In this document: positions 12,801-24,980 of the stretch, in pieces | How the letters are laid out: every line of letters starts with the position of its first letter | Position numbering within the stretch: position 1 is the first letter of the stretch | Source of the DNA: Wyeomyia smithii | Taxonomy: Eukaryota > Arthropoda > Insecta > Diptera > Culicidae | Direction: 5' to 3' | Assembly (NCBI RefSeq): GCF_029784165.1 | Contig: NC_073695.1 | Location: forward strand, 228,875,916 to 228,939,915 | DNA: 64,000 nt | Notes under the pieces: model-generated | Databases searched by the model: none | Told to the model about the DNA's origin: nothing | Seen by the model: only the letters and a program-made list of their open reading frames with translations | Made by a program: the position numbers and the translations under genes

Positions 12801-15029
12801 ATCGATCTCAAAATGCGAGTTTTTTTTTTCGCCCGATTCGACTTGCTGTGAGTGAGGAATTCAGTTTCACTTTCCTTCCAAGGAAAAACTTTTCTCCTTT
12901 GTGCGTGGTTGGCAAGTTTTCAAACACCAGGAAGTTGATCGGAACGCCCTCTCCTTTCAATTTCGAGTTCCACTCTGCGGCAACAATCAAATTTAGAGCC
13001 CATTCGTTCTGGTCCACGGAGAAGGGCGCTCGATTTTTTTTCCCATGTTAACCAACGACTTTGGGCGAAACTGCGCGCATTTTTAAGGCAATTAATCTTA
13101 CTAGCATTATTTTATTTTTCGAAAATCACTCACGCGGTAATGTGTGAGAAAGGCGCCCGCCTTTCAGCAGACCTTCAAATAATTCGGTAGCCGAATCGAA
13201 ATCTCCAACAAGTGGACCATCGCAGAGAAAAGGGATCTCCCGCTGACCAGAATCTAATTAAAAGTTCTAAAGCTGGCGCAACAACTGACGCCATCCTTTC
13301 CGTCCGGAGCTAGAGCGCGCAATATTGTGCTGCTGTATCTCTTCCCATCCCTGGGCCCGGGACCTAAAACCATCCATCCGTCAGTGCCACAGTCAGCAAA
13401 TTTCGGCTTTCTGGACAGGAGGACCCTTTTCCCAAATGCCCAACAACACCCAGCAAACAACAATAAAGGAGGAAAAAGAGTACAATTCAAGAGAGGATCA
13501 TTAATAATCTCTTCATCGTCGGTGGAAGAGCGCTCGAATGTTGCAATTTGAATGCGGTTCGGAAACGATGGACAAAAGGATGCTGTTTCCCTTTACCGAT
13601 TTTTTTTCTCTTCAAATCCCACGACGCCAATATCGTTACCTGTAGATGGGACCTATCATGGCTATAGATGGCCAATGCAATTGGTGGGAAATAGTTTGAA
13701 CAGTTTTTCATTTTCGAAATGAAGGATGAAATCAGCCCGAAACGTAACCGGACCTGCACCTCACCCTGTGGGCAGACAATAAATCTTCACCTAGCCTGAG
13801 TTGTAGCAGCGTAATGCATGAGATAGTCTTGCGAAGGTGCAAGATAAGAGACGTTTTGACGGAATCTTGCACAAAAAAGTTTGAGCTATAATTTATTCAG
13901 AAAGTATTTTTTTCTGGAACTTACTGCGATTCAGGTTTGAGAACTATAGTTGTACGAAATTTAGTATATTTTCAGCTAAAAATTACATTGAATGAAAAAA
14001 CGCAATGCAAAATTGCACTGATCCTTTTTAAAATATGCTACAATGCGAAGTTTCTCAAACATTTCTTCTTTCTAAATCAAATTGCTAAATTAAAAATTTT
14101 TCGCAGCCATAAGTTTTTACATGCAAACCACTGTAGTGTTGCTTCCGTTTTTAAGGCATTCGAAAGTTTAAACTGAAACATAAAAGTTTTGTCAAAAATA
14201 TTCTCTTTAAATGTTCTTTGATCAATTGTTTGCACCGCTGAAGCATGCATAGAGTTGCAATTCGAGTGCTATTCATTTGGTGAAAGCTGAGATTTTTTCT
14301 CTGAAACTCGTCAAGAGTAAAGAAACCTAACCTCAAAATTGTATGGAAAAAAGCCACCATCCAGTGTCCCCTCAGATTTTTTTTCTTCGCTTTCCAAAAG
14401 AAAATCGGATAAAATTTTCAGAATTTAATCAAAAGGTTGTTATGATGCGATATTTTGTCAACACCGTCACCAACACCATTATTTCAGGAAATTTATAGAA
14501 CTAAAACATCGCGCAATTATGTAATTAATCATACATAAACATGTTTGTTTTTTAAGTCATCCTCACACTTTGACATTTTTCGCTTTTGTGTTATTCCGAC
14601 CAGTTTTTTGCATTTTATGTGCTAGAAACCGTTATGTGTTCTCATTTGTATTCGTAGTAAATTTTAATTTTTTGGGATTGTGCAGTTTCTGGAAAACCAC
14701 CTTGAGTGATCAAATAATTATAAAAACGGGTATTTCAGCCATCGCACAGTGGGAAAACTGAACGCGAGTTCTCGCTAATTAATCACATCTGGGCTGGTAA
14801 CCTAAAATATAAAACTTTGTATGTAAAATTGATCAACAAATCGATTGGCGATGGTTTCATCCTGTGCAAGGCATGGGCTATGTTGCCCTTCCCACCCTAA
14901 ATTTGCGTGATTTTGGTTTTTCTGTGTCGGACCAACGATTGCGGCTTTTTTTGCGCAAAATTGAACGACCCCACGAACAAATTACCAAGAGACTAACATA
15001 AGATGGTTCTTTCAAAACATCTGGAGGTT
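9805..15029. other. No recognisable gene; unassigned DNA with GC-richer islands
   Basis: A CT microsatellite lies at about 9849-9864. The 9.9-11.3 kb part is AT-rich without structure I can name. The 11.3-13.6 kb part is richer in GC and CpG (for example CCCGCGCGCGGGCCGC near 11372) and may be host regulatory or 5' non-coding sequence. The longest ORF (12305-12712, minus, 135 codons) has no recognisable domain. The 13.8-15.0 kb part is again AT-rich. No terminal repeats were found. Confidence 0.45.
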
Positions 15030-15400
15030 ATTCTTGGTTCAGGAAATCCCAATATGGGTTTTTTCCAGAGCCCGGATGACTCCCAGAGGCGGAAAATCGA
15101 ATCAAGATACCAATGTATGTTCCAATATGTCGACTTCCGGTCGCAGAGAAACAGCCTAGAATAGTATAATATTATCCTTTATCCATCCATCCATTACTTA
15201 ATCCAGAGGCCGGAAACCAACCTCAGGGCCTATTTTTAATTCTAAGAGGGTGTCTTCCGGTCACTGAAATACCATCCAGTATGAGCAGTTTCAGAATTCG
15301 GAAGATGGTCAAAAACCAGGAATCAACTAATGCCGCTATTTTAAAATCCAAGATGGCGACTTGAAGCTTCTGGAAAGCTACATGAAGTGGTTTAATACAA
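15030..15400 (-). repeat. Inverted-orientation copy of the ~120-bp tandem-monomer repeat
   Basis: Read on the minus strand, this contains the blocks TTTCCAGAAGCTTCAAGTCG, CCATCTTGGATTTTAAAATA and CTGTTTCTCTGCGACCGGAA, which match the monomers at 21067-22060 and 24100-24830. Monomers here are more diverged. Exact ends are not resolved. Confidence 0.6.
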
Positions 15401-15754
15401 TCCAATAACTTCCGCTCTGTGCGTTGTAAGAATATTTGTTTGTACTTGAATTGATAATTGAATTATTGTGATTTGCAAATTGATTTGTGTTAACAAGGTT
15501 CTTTTATACATTGTCGGACAAAACTAAACAACTGCTCCAATTTAGCAAATTCAAATGATATTTTAACCGCCAATTCAATTATAGTATATGCGCTACCTCG
15601 CGAGCACTAATATGACAACAAGACACACCAAGTTTGACGCAACGAAGTTCTAGCAACAGTTCTAGTAAGACACACCGATTCCTGTAAAAAGTCGCAAAAA
15701 GTGGTGACAAAATATTGGGACAGTTGACTGTTTTTTTAAGAGAAGAACTCTAGC

Positions 15755-16865
15755 AGGAAGATCGAATCGCAGGGCGTGGGAGGAACTGGAAATGACTTAC
15801 AAAAAGTTGTAAAATTCCCGCAAAGGTTACGTGCCACTAACCGACATGTGCAGGGACCTGGACGGCAACCTTCTCACGAACAAGTGTGAGATGATTAAAA
15901 GGTGGAAGCAGGACTACGACGAGCACCTTAATGGGGGACCCTGCTCTGGAAGGTCCAAAAATAATGAATTTCCGTGATTTTTGTTTGGATGTTTAAAGTA
16001 AAGTGAAGTGTTCGAGTATTTTTCTATACATTAAGGCATATTTGAAGATGTATTTTACAACAGAAAAATAACAAAGCTGATGGAGCTAACCAACTCTCCA
16101 GCAAGCTGTTGATTTATGGTGCCGAAGCACTGGCTAAGGCGCTACCCTGGGTTATTACCAAGATTTGGGAAGAGAAGGTAGTACCAGAGGAGTGAATGCA
16201 AGGTATCGTATGCCCCATCGGCAGGTCCTGCCGGTCCTGATATGGTTGGTCAAGTCGATGATAAATCAGGTGATGAGCGTAGTTGGAGTTTCGGGGACGC
16301 TCTAGAGTTCCTTCGAATCTCGAAGGGCAAGGTGATTGACTATCGTGCTTGTTATTCAATATCGCTTTGGAAGCTGTAATACGAAATGCGGGTATAGACA
16401 CGAGTGGCACGATATTCAAGACGTCCGTTCAGCTCTTCACCTTAGTCTCTGACATCAACATCGTAGCACGAATCCTTGAGAAGATGACGGAGACGTACAT
16501 CAGACTGAAAGCTGAAGCCGGACGAATTGGACTGGTCATAAACACTTCGAAGATAAGGTACATATAACGAAGAGGTTCCAGAGTCACGAATTCAGATTAG
16601 CAGTGATGAAAACGAAGTGGTAGACGAGTTCGTGTACTTGGTCTCTCTGGTGAGTGTCAGACACCAGCAGGGAAATTTGTCGACAGTTTATGGCAGAAAA
16701 ACGTGCCTACTTTATACTCCGGAGGACCCTCCGTTTGAACAAAATTTGCCGCCGCACGAAGTTGACCATCTACAAAACGTTCAAACGCGGAGGAGGCAAT
16801 ATCATGGTCTGCGGCAGCTTCATCTGTTGGTCCCCTGTATTGGATCGACCAGTGACTTAACGCTC
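15755..16865 (+). pseudogene. RTE-like non-LTR retrotransposon remnant (linker and reverse transcriptase)
   Basis: Broken frames on the plus strand read as one LINE protein. At about 15822-15935 the linker (LTDMCRDLDGNLLTNKCEM, then MIKRWKQDYDEHLNG) precedes the RT; about 16080-16205 reads DGANQLSSKLL and ITKIWEEKVVPEEWMQGI; about 16349-16567 reads LFNIALEAVIRNAGIDTSG and ARILEKMTETYIRLK; about 16617-16860 covers the C-terminal thumb (AYFILRRTLRLNKICRR). The catalytic FADD motif is replaced by LVSD (about 16440), and stops and frameshifts are frequent, so it is dead. About 140 bp between 15940 and 16080 does not read as RT and may be a small insertion or decay. The same family occurs at 32070-32500 and 40590-41815. 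The RTE assignment is by recognition and could be a neighbouring clade. Confidence 0.75.
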
Positions 16866-16951
16866 AAAGGTTAGATGTTAAGGCAGCGCACCTTCCTTTC
16901 CTGTTCACGACCAATTACCTTCCAGTTGATCGCGAGGTACGATGCATCTAA

Positions 16952-17188
16952 TCATCTAATAAATAATGGCAACAATATTTTCTTTGGAATTTCATACATT
17001 CGAGCGGCATGGTTTTTGGAAATACCGTTTTTAATTGCCTTTAGCACCGATCGCAGTCGTTCATCCGGATATTGCTGGAAACGAGATGAAATGTAAGTGT
17101 TGGCGTAAACAAAATCTCCGTCTTCGTTTCCCTTAGTGCTTAACCGGTTGTTCGTCGGACATAGCAAAAAAAGCCTATTGTCGGACAT
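16952..17188 (-). CDS. Short ORF with a psq/pogo-type helix-turn-helix segment
   Basis: The 78-codon minus-strand ORF starts at ATG 17186-17188. Residues about 43-70 read RLRSVLKAIKNGISKNHAAR then MYEIPKK, the pattern of a psq-type helix-turn-helix (alternating hydrophobic positions, xNGxSxxxAAxxYxIP). The domain ends abruptly after IPKK, where a canonical psq domain would continue with TL and a basic residue; instead the frame runs into ILLPLFIR and stops. It may be the N-terminal remnant of a pogo/Jerky-type transposase, cut near the RTE-like remnant, or a host exon whose splice site I cannot place. It lies opposite in strand to that remnant. Confidence 0.4.
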   Translation of the reverse strand: MSDNRLFLLCPTNNRLSTKGNEDGDFVYANTYISSRFQQYPDERLRSVLKAIKNGISKNHAARMYEIPKKILLPLFIR

Positions 17189-18363
17189 AGACTAAACTGG
17201 CAACCCGATCTAAACTCAAAAGTGACAGGCATAGATCAGTTGCAAGTAATGATTAGTGAGCTAGAGTCGTTTTTTATTTCCATCCATTTCCCCAATTGCA
17301 AATTACTTATCTGCGTAAGTAACTATACATAATTAGCTTATACTAGCAAAATGAACAAACTTACATGTAAAATCTCAAATACAGCACACTAGGCAAAGAA
17401 GAACATTGTTGCTGAACATAGAAACATCTATACACGTTGAAGACATTATTTGTAAGTACATTTATGTAAAAGTACACCTAAAATTAAGTCATTAAAAATT
17501 ACAGCTTGAAGCTTACTCCGATGAAACTAGGAGTTTGACTCTGAGAGGTCCGAAACAGTTTCCGTTCCAGCAACAGTAAGTAAAAAGTTTGTTCACAAAG
17601 AGTTTCCCCGAGCTACGGGAAGCGTTATGCCCAGAACGTAACAACAAAGTGTTTCTGGTTAGATAGTTGTAATGCTCATTGGAACTGACCGATATTTCAT
17701 CAGCAATGTATTATATTTATATAATTTACATATTTTGGACAGGCTAGAGATATTATCAGCTTTTGTTACATAACTATTGCATATAATTTCCATACCAGTA
17801 TTCTGATGAATGACAGTACTATTGTTCTCAAGGCTGTATTGCAATCTGGACGGAATGTTTCATAATTACAGAAAAGTATCGTAAATTAAAAACTGTTGCC
17901 ACTTGATTTCCATTTTTCAACTACAATCAAGAGGAACAGAGAAAAACCGACCTCACTTCAAGAATCTATAGACTGCAAAAAAAGCTCCGTTGAACTAGTT
18001 GGCTTACCTCACTCATATTAAGACAATGTACATTTTTGTCCACTTACTACTCTTAGAAAATCATTAAAACTTTTAAGTTAGAACCGTCCAACATGTATTT
18101 TGAAAAACGCGAAGAAATATATTTTGGACACAATCTTGGTCTGTGAAATAATAAGTACAGCAGAAATCCGAAAAGAGAGCAAAGTATGAACAGCGAAAGA
18201 ACAAAATATAAAACACGAACTCATCCACCTAGTCACATACGAAATATATCATTTGTAGAACTTGATTAACACTCACATCGTGGACAAATGCCCATATAAA
18301 TTCTTTTTTTTTTTTTGCAAGGACCGTGGACTACTTCATGAAATAAATTCGATGATGCTATAA
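17189..18363. other. No recognisable gene; AT-rich unassigned DNA
   Basis: Only short ORFs without recognisable domains and no clear repeat structure are visible. A T-run lies at about 18304-18316. Confidence 0.5.
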
Positions 18364-19053
18364 GGTACTATGAGGTAAATTGGGATGAAATTGATCGCCA
18401 TTGAAATCCATACATTCTTTTAGCGATGTGCCTTTTTTCGATATGCTAAAGATAAATGATGATTTCTGTGCTGAAAAATCTCATTTACAGCTTGTTTGGA
18501 AACGAAAATAACGATATTTCAGGTTAAAATTTATTCATTTTGGTTCACGAACTGCAGTTTGCTTTATTTGGTCTTATTCGATCATCGTTGGATCGATTTT
18601 AATTCGGTTTGTTGCAAAATCTCAAAAACTAGCTCTGAAATTAAAATCTTTGTGGTTTTCTGCGAATTCATTAGTATTTCTTTAATGGTATGGAATGCTC
18701 ATTGTTGAAAATTACATTTTTTGAGCTTTTATCAAACTTTACTCACTTCTCTAAATTTAACGTAATTAAGCCTCAACTAAGATTGCTTTCAGTAAATTCA
18801 ATACTTTTTTTGTTATTTGAAAACTTGTTTGATCAAATTTGCTTGAGTTTTGACTGAGTTCGAAAATATGAAAAACTGCACCGGGCATGCAAGGGTTAAC
18901 TTTGACAGGTATGTGAATCATGCAAAAGTTGCGTTAAAGGACACGTTAACGCCTAGTGTTGTAAGAGCAATATCTTTTGATTAGTATTTTTTATCACGAA
19001 TTTTCAGGTGATCAATTTCACCCCACTGATCAATTTCACTCCATTCCACGGTA
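18364..19053. mobile_element. Candidate MITE with GGTGAAATTGATC-type ends
   Basis: The left end reads AGGTAAATTGGGATGAAATTGATCG in direct view (18375-18399; the shared core is GGATGAAATTGATC). The right end, reverse complemented, reads ACCGTGGAATGGAGTGAAAT followed by TGATC. The inward-facing ATGAAATTGATC / GTGAAATTGATC blocks and the ~690-bp span suggest an old inverted-repeat element. A second inner copy of the block (CAGGTGATCAATTTCACCCC) lies beside the right end. No target duplication was found, and the ends are poorly matched. Confidence 0.4.
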
Positions 19054-19069
19054 TCCGATTGCAAAACAA

Positions 19070-19955
19070 ATCAATAGGGTCTTATGGGGCAACTAGAGCT
19101 TTCATTTGAGAATAATTTCATGAAAATCGGTCCAGCCATCTCGGAGAAAATCGAGTGAGATTAAAAAGTTGCATATAAACACACACACACACACACATAC
19201 ACACACACACATACACATACACATACACACACATACATAAAATGCTCAGCTCGCCGAACCGAGTTGAGTGATATATGCCATTCGGCCCTTTGGTGCACTT
19301 TGATACCTTCGGTTTTGCCAGTGATTGCTATACCTTTCTAGGAGAAAGGCAAACATTATAGAATTGTCTAGCCCAAGCAACAATTGAAACATAATAAAAA
19401 AATAAATTGTGATCATTTGTTGCACTAATGAAATTCCGAGGTTTTAAGAAACATTTTTTGTTACTATGATGAAATTGTAAAGAAACAAGCAACAACTAAA
19501 GTTGCATCGCTGCTTCAAAAATCTTCACACCAACAACGTAATTCGCGAGGTTGGATTTGTTGTTAAAACGTGTAAACGGCATTTGAAAACCTAACCTTCA
19601 CTGAATAGATCTAGTGGGTGGAGCATATAGGTTGCCAAAGTGATGCTTGCGAGATACAAAAAACAAACACACAAAAATACTTCTAAAAGATGCTTTTTGC
19701 CTTTCTCCTAGAAAGGTATAGCAATCACTTGCAAAACCGAAAGTTTAAAAGTGCTCCAAAGGGCGGAATGGCATATATCACTCGACTCAGCTCGACGAGC
19801 TGAACATTTTCTGTATGTGTGTGTGTATGTGCAGATTTTTATTCTCACTCACTTTTCTCAGAGATGGCTGGACCGATTTTCATGAAATTAATTGCAAATG
19901 AAAGGTCTTGTTGCCCCATAAGACCCTGTTGAATTTTATTGTAATCGGATTTTTA
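19070..19955. repeat. Large imperfect inverted repeat of a dispersed family
   Basis: The arm at 19070-19353 (from CAATAGGGTCTTATGGGGCA through the CA microsatellite to GCTATACCTTTCTAGGAGAA) is the reverse complement of the arm at 19697-19955 (from TTCTCCTAGAAAGGTATAGC to TTGCCCCATAAGACCCTGTT). A spacer of about 340 bp separates the arms. The block TCGGTCCAGCCATCTCGGAG and its complement are shared. It could be one foldback element or two copies inserted in opposite orientation. Confidence 0.65.
19170..19238. repeat. CA/CACATA microsatellite
   Basis: ACACAC-type run with interspersed ATAC units in the left arm of the inverted repeat. The mirrored position in the right arm (about 19815-19830) holds a shorter GT run. 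Confidence 0.85.
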
Positions 19956-20880
19956 GTCTAGAGGTTATGTTTAAAAATGTGAAAATCATGAAACATCAAT
20001 ATCTCAGAAACTACACAACAGATTTGAACAAAATTGGTCTCAAAAGAACGGGCTACCCAGAAAACCCTTAAGTTTTGAATTGCATAAAGATTGAACTTGT
20101 GGTTCAAAAGTTATGAAAAGAAACGTGTTCTGAAGACTGTTTAATCTCACTCATGTTTCTCAGAGATGGCTGTACCGATTTCCATAAAATCAGTGTCAAA
20201 TGGAAGGTCTAATTGCCCCATAAGACCCTATCGATTTGTTTTGCAGTCGGACTATTACTTTGCCTGTTATGTTTAAAAATGTGAAATCCAGCTATGCAAA
20301 GGGACATATTTCGAAGACTACTTGGACTCACTCACTTTTCTCAGAGATTGCCGACCCGATTTCCACAAAATTAGTGTCAAATGATTGGTCTAGCTGCCTC
20401 AGAAGACCCTATTGAATTTTACTGTAATCGAACTGTAACTTCATTTGTAATGTGCCGACTTGTGAAAACCACGAAACTTCATTATCGCAGAAACTACACA
20501 ACCGATTTGATTATTTTTATCAGATGAGCGGGCTAGTTAAGGGTTAACTGATGAATTATGATTGAACACGTGGTTTCAAAGTTTGGCTGCCCTACACGTT
20601 CCCATTTTATTTGATTATAATCGAACTTAAGCAACCGTTATGTATTAAATTGTTAATAAAACAACGAAAATCTATTATCTCGAAGATTACATGACTTATT
20701 TGAACATAACTAGTGTCATACGAACAAGTCATCTCTCAAACTTACAAATAACAAACTTCATAACAATTTGATATGCGGCTCAAAAGTTATGGAAAGAAGA
20801 GAAATTCAAAGACTATTTAAAACTATACCTGCTTTGATCGATATATGTGGCCTCAACATAATTTAAATGTGGTGTCATAC
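19840..20880 (+). repeat. Diverged tandem copies of the same dispersed family
   Basis: The block CTCACTCACTTTTCTCAGAG followed by a GATGGCTGGACCGATTTTCA-like stretch recurs at about 19846, 20142 and 20327. Each copy is followed by a CCCCATAAGACCCT-like block and a cAGAAACTACACAACxGATT-like block. Spacing is about 300 bp and 185 bp, so units are of unequal length. No coding potential is visible. Confidence 0.6.
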
Positions 20881-20884
20881 TATT

Positions 20885-22520
20885 TGAACGTTCCAAGTTC
20901 ATTGATTTCTTGCGGTTTGTTTCAAGTCTGCAAATGCACGACGAATCGGCCATAGGATATGATCAAAGTCAAATAACAAATCGTTTGAAATGATTGGTTT
21001 TATCGAAATGACAACATCCTCGTCATTTGGCTTCTGTACATCGCCTTAATTCGGAATAAATTCATATTGGGTGGTATTCGGTCATTATCAGCAGACTTTC
21101 TGGCATCAATCTGTCATCGGAAATACCCATATTGGGAGGTATTTTTGGTTGTTTTCCAGAAACTAAAAGTGGTCGGCTTCAAATTCAAAATAGTGTCCAG
21201 GACAATGTTTGGTTTTGTATGCATCATCACGTTTTCGGAAATATCCATATTGAGTATTATTCGGTCATTTCCGACTGTTGCCTATAAGTTGCCATTTAGC
21301 AATTCAAAATGGTGCCTGAGGTCAATTGTTAGCTCCTTGCATCATTCTGGTTCCAGAGATACTCATATTGGATTGTATTTGTTTATTTTAGGCTGATTTT
21401 CATAAACCGATAGTCGCCATCTTGGATTTCAAAATGGTATTTAGGATACTGGTTAAAGAAAAACTCATATTGGGTGATATTTGGTCACTTCGGACTGTTG
21501 GACATTTTGAACTTTAAAATTGCCTGTGAAATCAATTTCTGTCATCTGGGCAAAATTCTGGTTCCGAAAACATTCATTTTGAATGGAATTTGGTCATTTC
21601 CGGCTGTTTGTCAGACACCGGAAGTCACCATCTCAAAATTCAAGATTGTGTCTGTGATCAATTTTCAGCTACTGTGCATCTTTCTGGTTCCAGAAATACT
21701 AATATTTAATGGAAATCGTCCATTTCAGGCTGTTTTCCAGAAACCGGAAATTGCCATCTTACAATTCAAAATGTTGTCTGAAGTCGATATGTGGCTCCAG
21801 TACATCATTCCGGTTCCGGAAATACCCATATTGGGTGGTATTTGGTCATTTGCCGCTGTTATTCTGACACCGGAAGTCGCCATTTTGGATTTCATAATGG
21901 CATTCGGAGACAATTTCTGGATTTTGAACGGCATACTGGTTAAAGAAAAACTCATATTGGGTGGTATTTGGTCATTTTCTGCTGTTTTCAGAAACCGGAA
22001 GTTGCCATCTTACAATCCAAAATGTTGGCTGAGGTTATGGAACATATTTGTTACCACTAAAAACATTCACCTGCCAATATGGTTCCATTTAGTTGATTAG
22101 TTCGCGAGATGTGCAAAAATTTGTGAAGAAACATGTGTTTCCAGAAGAGGGAGGGGCGTCAAACCATTATGGACATATTTGTTACCTCTAAAAACGTTTA
22201 CCTGTCAAATTTTGTTCCATTTGGTTGATTAGTTCTCGAGATGTGCACAAATTTTTGTTTCATCCAACTATTATGGACATATTAGTTTCACTTTAAAACA
22301 TCCACATGCCAAATTCGGTTTCATTTGCTTGGTTTGTTCTTGAGTTGTGCAGAAATTTATGTTTCATTTGTATGGGACCCCTCCCTTCCAGAAGAGGGAG
22401 GGGTATCAAACTATCATAGGAACTTTTATCGGCACCAAAAACCCCTACATACAAATTTTCACGTCGAGCGGTTCGGTAGTTTTCGGGCCTATATGGATCA
22501 GACAGATAGACAGACTTGAC
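20885..22520 (+). repeat. Dispersed repeat containing ~120-bp tandem monomers (copy A)
   Basis: About nine monomers with the core CCATATTGGGTGGTATTTGG, then TTTTCCAGAAACCGGAAGT, then a CGCCATCTTxxAxTTCAAAATG block, recur at intervals of about 100 to 128 bp between 21062 and 22040. A head segment (20900-21060, with GCACGACGAATCGGCCATAG) matches 23950-24100 in copy B. A tail segment (22080-22520) holds three shorter repeats around GTTCCATTTGGTTGATTAGT and ends in GACAGATAGACAGAC. The 208-codon ORF at 21474-22100 only reflects the monomer period and is not a gene. Confidence 0.75.
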
Positions 22521-22675
22521 TGCATTTTTATATGTAAAGATTACAACATCAATATTTTAGAACCTAAAGAGTCTATATACATTTATTGGATTGAAGCGTT
22601 CATGTCAATCTATTTTTACAAATAAAAAATTGAATGAGAAAGGCTGGGTCTGACCGCTAGGTGGATTAATTTAGG

Positions 22676-23027
22676 TTTTTTTTTTTATTTTCGCTTATTC
22701 TCCGTCGGTCTAGTTCCACCACTGTTGTGGCCAATCACCGACGCCCAGGGAGGCGACACCACACCCAGGACCCTAACTCACGACCCGTTTATTAACGGAC
22801 CGGCGCCAACGGCTTTACTTCCTCATGCGATGGAAGGCGTGATCCCAGAGATTTTTCGCCTCAGAAAATCTCCCGATGTCGGCTAGGATTGAATCTAGAC
22901 CAGTTGGGTTGGTTGTGAGTGGATCACGCCACCTCACAACCATCGCCACCTATGTCGGCGGTGGGATTCGAACCCAGGCGCCGAGCGTGGTTGGCGGAGA
23001 CGTTACCAACCACACTAGGCCCCCGCC
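22676..23027 (-). mobile_element. tRNA-derived SINE, ~350 bp
   Basis: On the minus strand the 5' end reads GGGGGCCTAGTGTGGTTGG (box A-like) and, about 45 bp on, a perfect tRNA box B GGTTCGAATCC (plus-strand 22964-22974). This internal RNA polymerase III promoter is followed by a ~250-bp tRNA-unrelated body and an A-tail (plus-strand T-run 22676-22687). The layout matches tRNA-derived SINEs such as Feilai of Aedes, but I cannot confirm the family. No clear target duplication was found. It is not a functional tRNA because a cloverleaf with a matching acceptor stem is not present. Confidence 0.8.
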
Positions 23028-23872
23028 TCTAAAAGATGCTGTCATGTTCTAAAGCCATGTAACAGCAACTTTTGCTAGATCGTTCGCCTTATATTTGTTT
23101 TTGATATGAGGTTATTTACTGCGTTGTAACTTTTGGGTACTTGGACTAAAAGTCATCCAAAAAGTGTGTTCAAACGAAATGTGATAAATTGCTTTGAATT
23201 TTATTATCACGCTGAGTTACTGATGAATTGGAGAAGCAAAATTAGAACTGGTAATGACCATTAGCATGATAAGGGAAGCAATATTTGAAGCTGAGCCATG
23301 AACTTGCAAGTGTTTCTACAGTAAATGACGTAAATAGTACAAACGAGAAAAGTGAATAGAAATTGATGACTGGAGTAGAATCCTCAAATTTCTGGAAATA
23401 ATCAAAGATAAATCGCTATACAGACAATCTCTTTCCATTCTGACCATTTGCCATTCTACAATCTTACCACAACGCCATGGAGTTTCTATTGCACCCTAGT
23501 TGCTGCTACGATGCATCCTCGTAGCTGAAATTTTACCATGCAGCATTTACCATGTTGTTATCAAATTCCATGCAATAGTTCATACAAATTGCGGTTTCAT
23601 TCTTGAAACTTGTGTTGAAACAACGAAAATGTTGCAATTGGCTCCACCTCCTGCGCTTTTTTTGTCATTGTATAAGAAACTGAGATGTAACTGCAACCTA
23701 ATTTCGCATAAGAATTTGTTGCTGAGATGCACAAAGTTCATAATCGAAACAAATTTTGCTACTTGGGATGGCTCTATGCAATTTTATAAAAACTTTTATG
23801 GTTAACTGACTTGCAAATAATACAAAAAACTGTAGTGTCTCTTGATCTCGTTCTTTCGCAATTTATAACACT
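23028..23872. other. No recognisable gene; unassigned DNA
   Basis: One 101-codon ORF (23500-23805) has no recognisable domain. No terminal repeats or tandem arrays are visible. Confidence 0.5.
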
Positions 23873-24980
23873 ACTAGCTGACCCGGCAAACTTCGTTCCG
23901 CCCATTTTTGTGTTTATTTAAATAATTTTAAACATTTCAAATTTATTGATTCCTTGCGATTTGTTTATAGTCTACAAATGCACGACGAATCGACCATAGG
24001 ATATGATCGAAGTCAAAAGACATATCGTTCGAAATGATGGGATTTATCGGAATGACAACATCCTCGACTTTTGGCTTCTGTACATCACCTATATTCTGAA
24101 AATATTCAGCTGTTTTTCTGGCATCAATCTGATTTTGGAGATACCCATATTGGGAGGTATTCGATTTTTATTTTGGTTGTTTTCCAGAAACTGAAAGTGG
24201 TCATCTTTGAATTCAAAATGGTGTCAAGGGTCAATGTTTGGTTTCTGTGCATCATCTCGATTATGGAAATATCCATATTGACTAGTGTTCGGTCATTTTC
24301 GGCTATTTCCCAGAAGTTGCCATCTTACAATTCGGAGATTCTCATATTGGGTAGTATTTGGTCCCTTCAGGATGATTATCAGAAACCGAAGGTCGCCATT
24401 TTGGATTCCAAAGTGGTATTTGGAGACAATTTCTGGCCTCTGGGCGTCATTCTGGTTCAAGAAACACCCATATTTGGTGTTATTTAGTCATTTTCGGCTG
24501 TTTTCCAGAAACCGGAAGTCGCCATCTTACAATTCAAAATGTTGTCTGTGGTCGATCTGTGAAGTGCATTATCACGATTTCGGAAATACCCGAATAGGGT
24601 GGTATTTAATCACTTCCCCCTGTTTTTAGAAACCAGAATTCGCCATCTTGGATTTTAAAATGGCATTTGGAGACATTTCCTGGCCTCTGGCTGTCATACT
24701 GGTTCCGAAATCACCCATATTAGAAACCGGAAGTTTCCATCTAAAATTTGAAAATGGCGTCTGGAGTCGAGTTTTGGCTCTTGTACATAGACTCGATCCT
24801 TTTAGGCTGTTTTCCAGAAAGCCTGGTTGAAATATCTGTTTAATTTGGATGGGGGACCAGAGTACGGAGGAGTGTTAAACCACCATAGAAATTTATGTTT
24901 CATTTGAATAAGAGCCCTTCAATCTAGAAGTGAGAGGCTTCTTGCAATTGAAAACCTCAACATATCAAATTTGGCCTATC
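23873..24980 (+). repeat. Dispersed repeat containing ~120-bp tandem monomers (copy B)
   Basis: Starts near TAGCTGACCCGGCAAACTTC (23876), a head sequence that I associate with interspersed repeats of several invertebrates, and then follows copy A: the GCACGACGAATCGACCATAG block (23980) and monomers with CCATATTGGG cores at about 24146, 24263, 24342, 24468, 24588 and 24713. The tail (24830-24960) has the TTTATGTTTCATTTGAAT block. The element class is unknown. Confidence 0.7.

Noticed and set aside
21474..22100. 208-codon ORF
   Set aside because: It follows the ~120-bp monomer period (repeats of PILGGIWSF), and sister copies are frameshifted; repeat-derived.
22964..22974. Perfect tRNA box B, considered as a tRNA gene
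   Set aside because: No cloverleaf with a matching acceptor stem; the ~350-bp body and A-tail make it a SINE.
22640..23045. Target duplication around the tRNA-derived SINE
   Set aside because: Sequences beside the T-run and beside the 5' end do not match.
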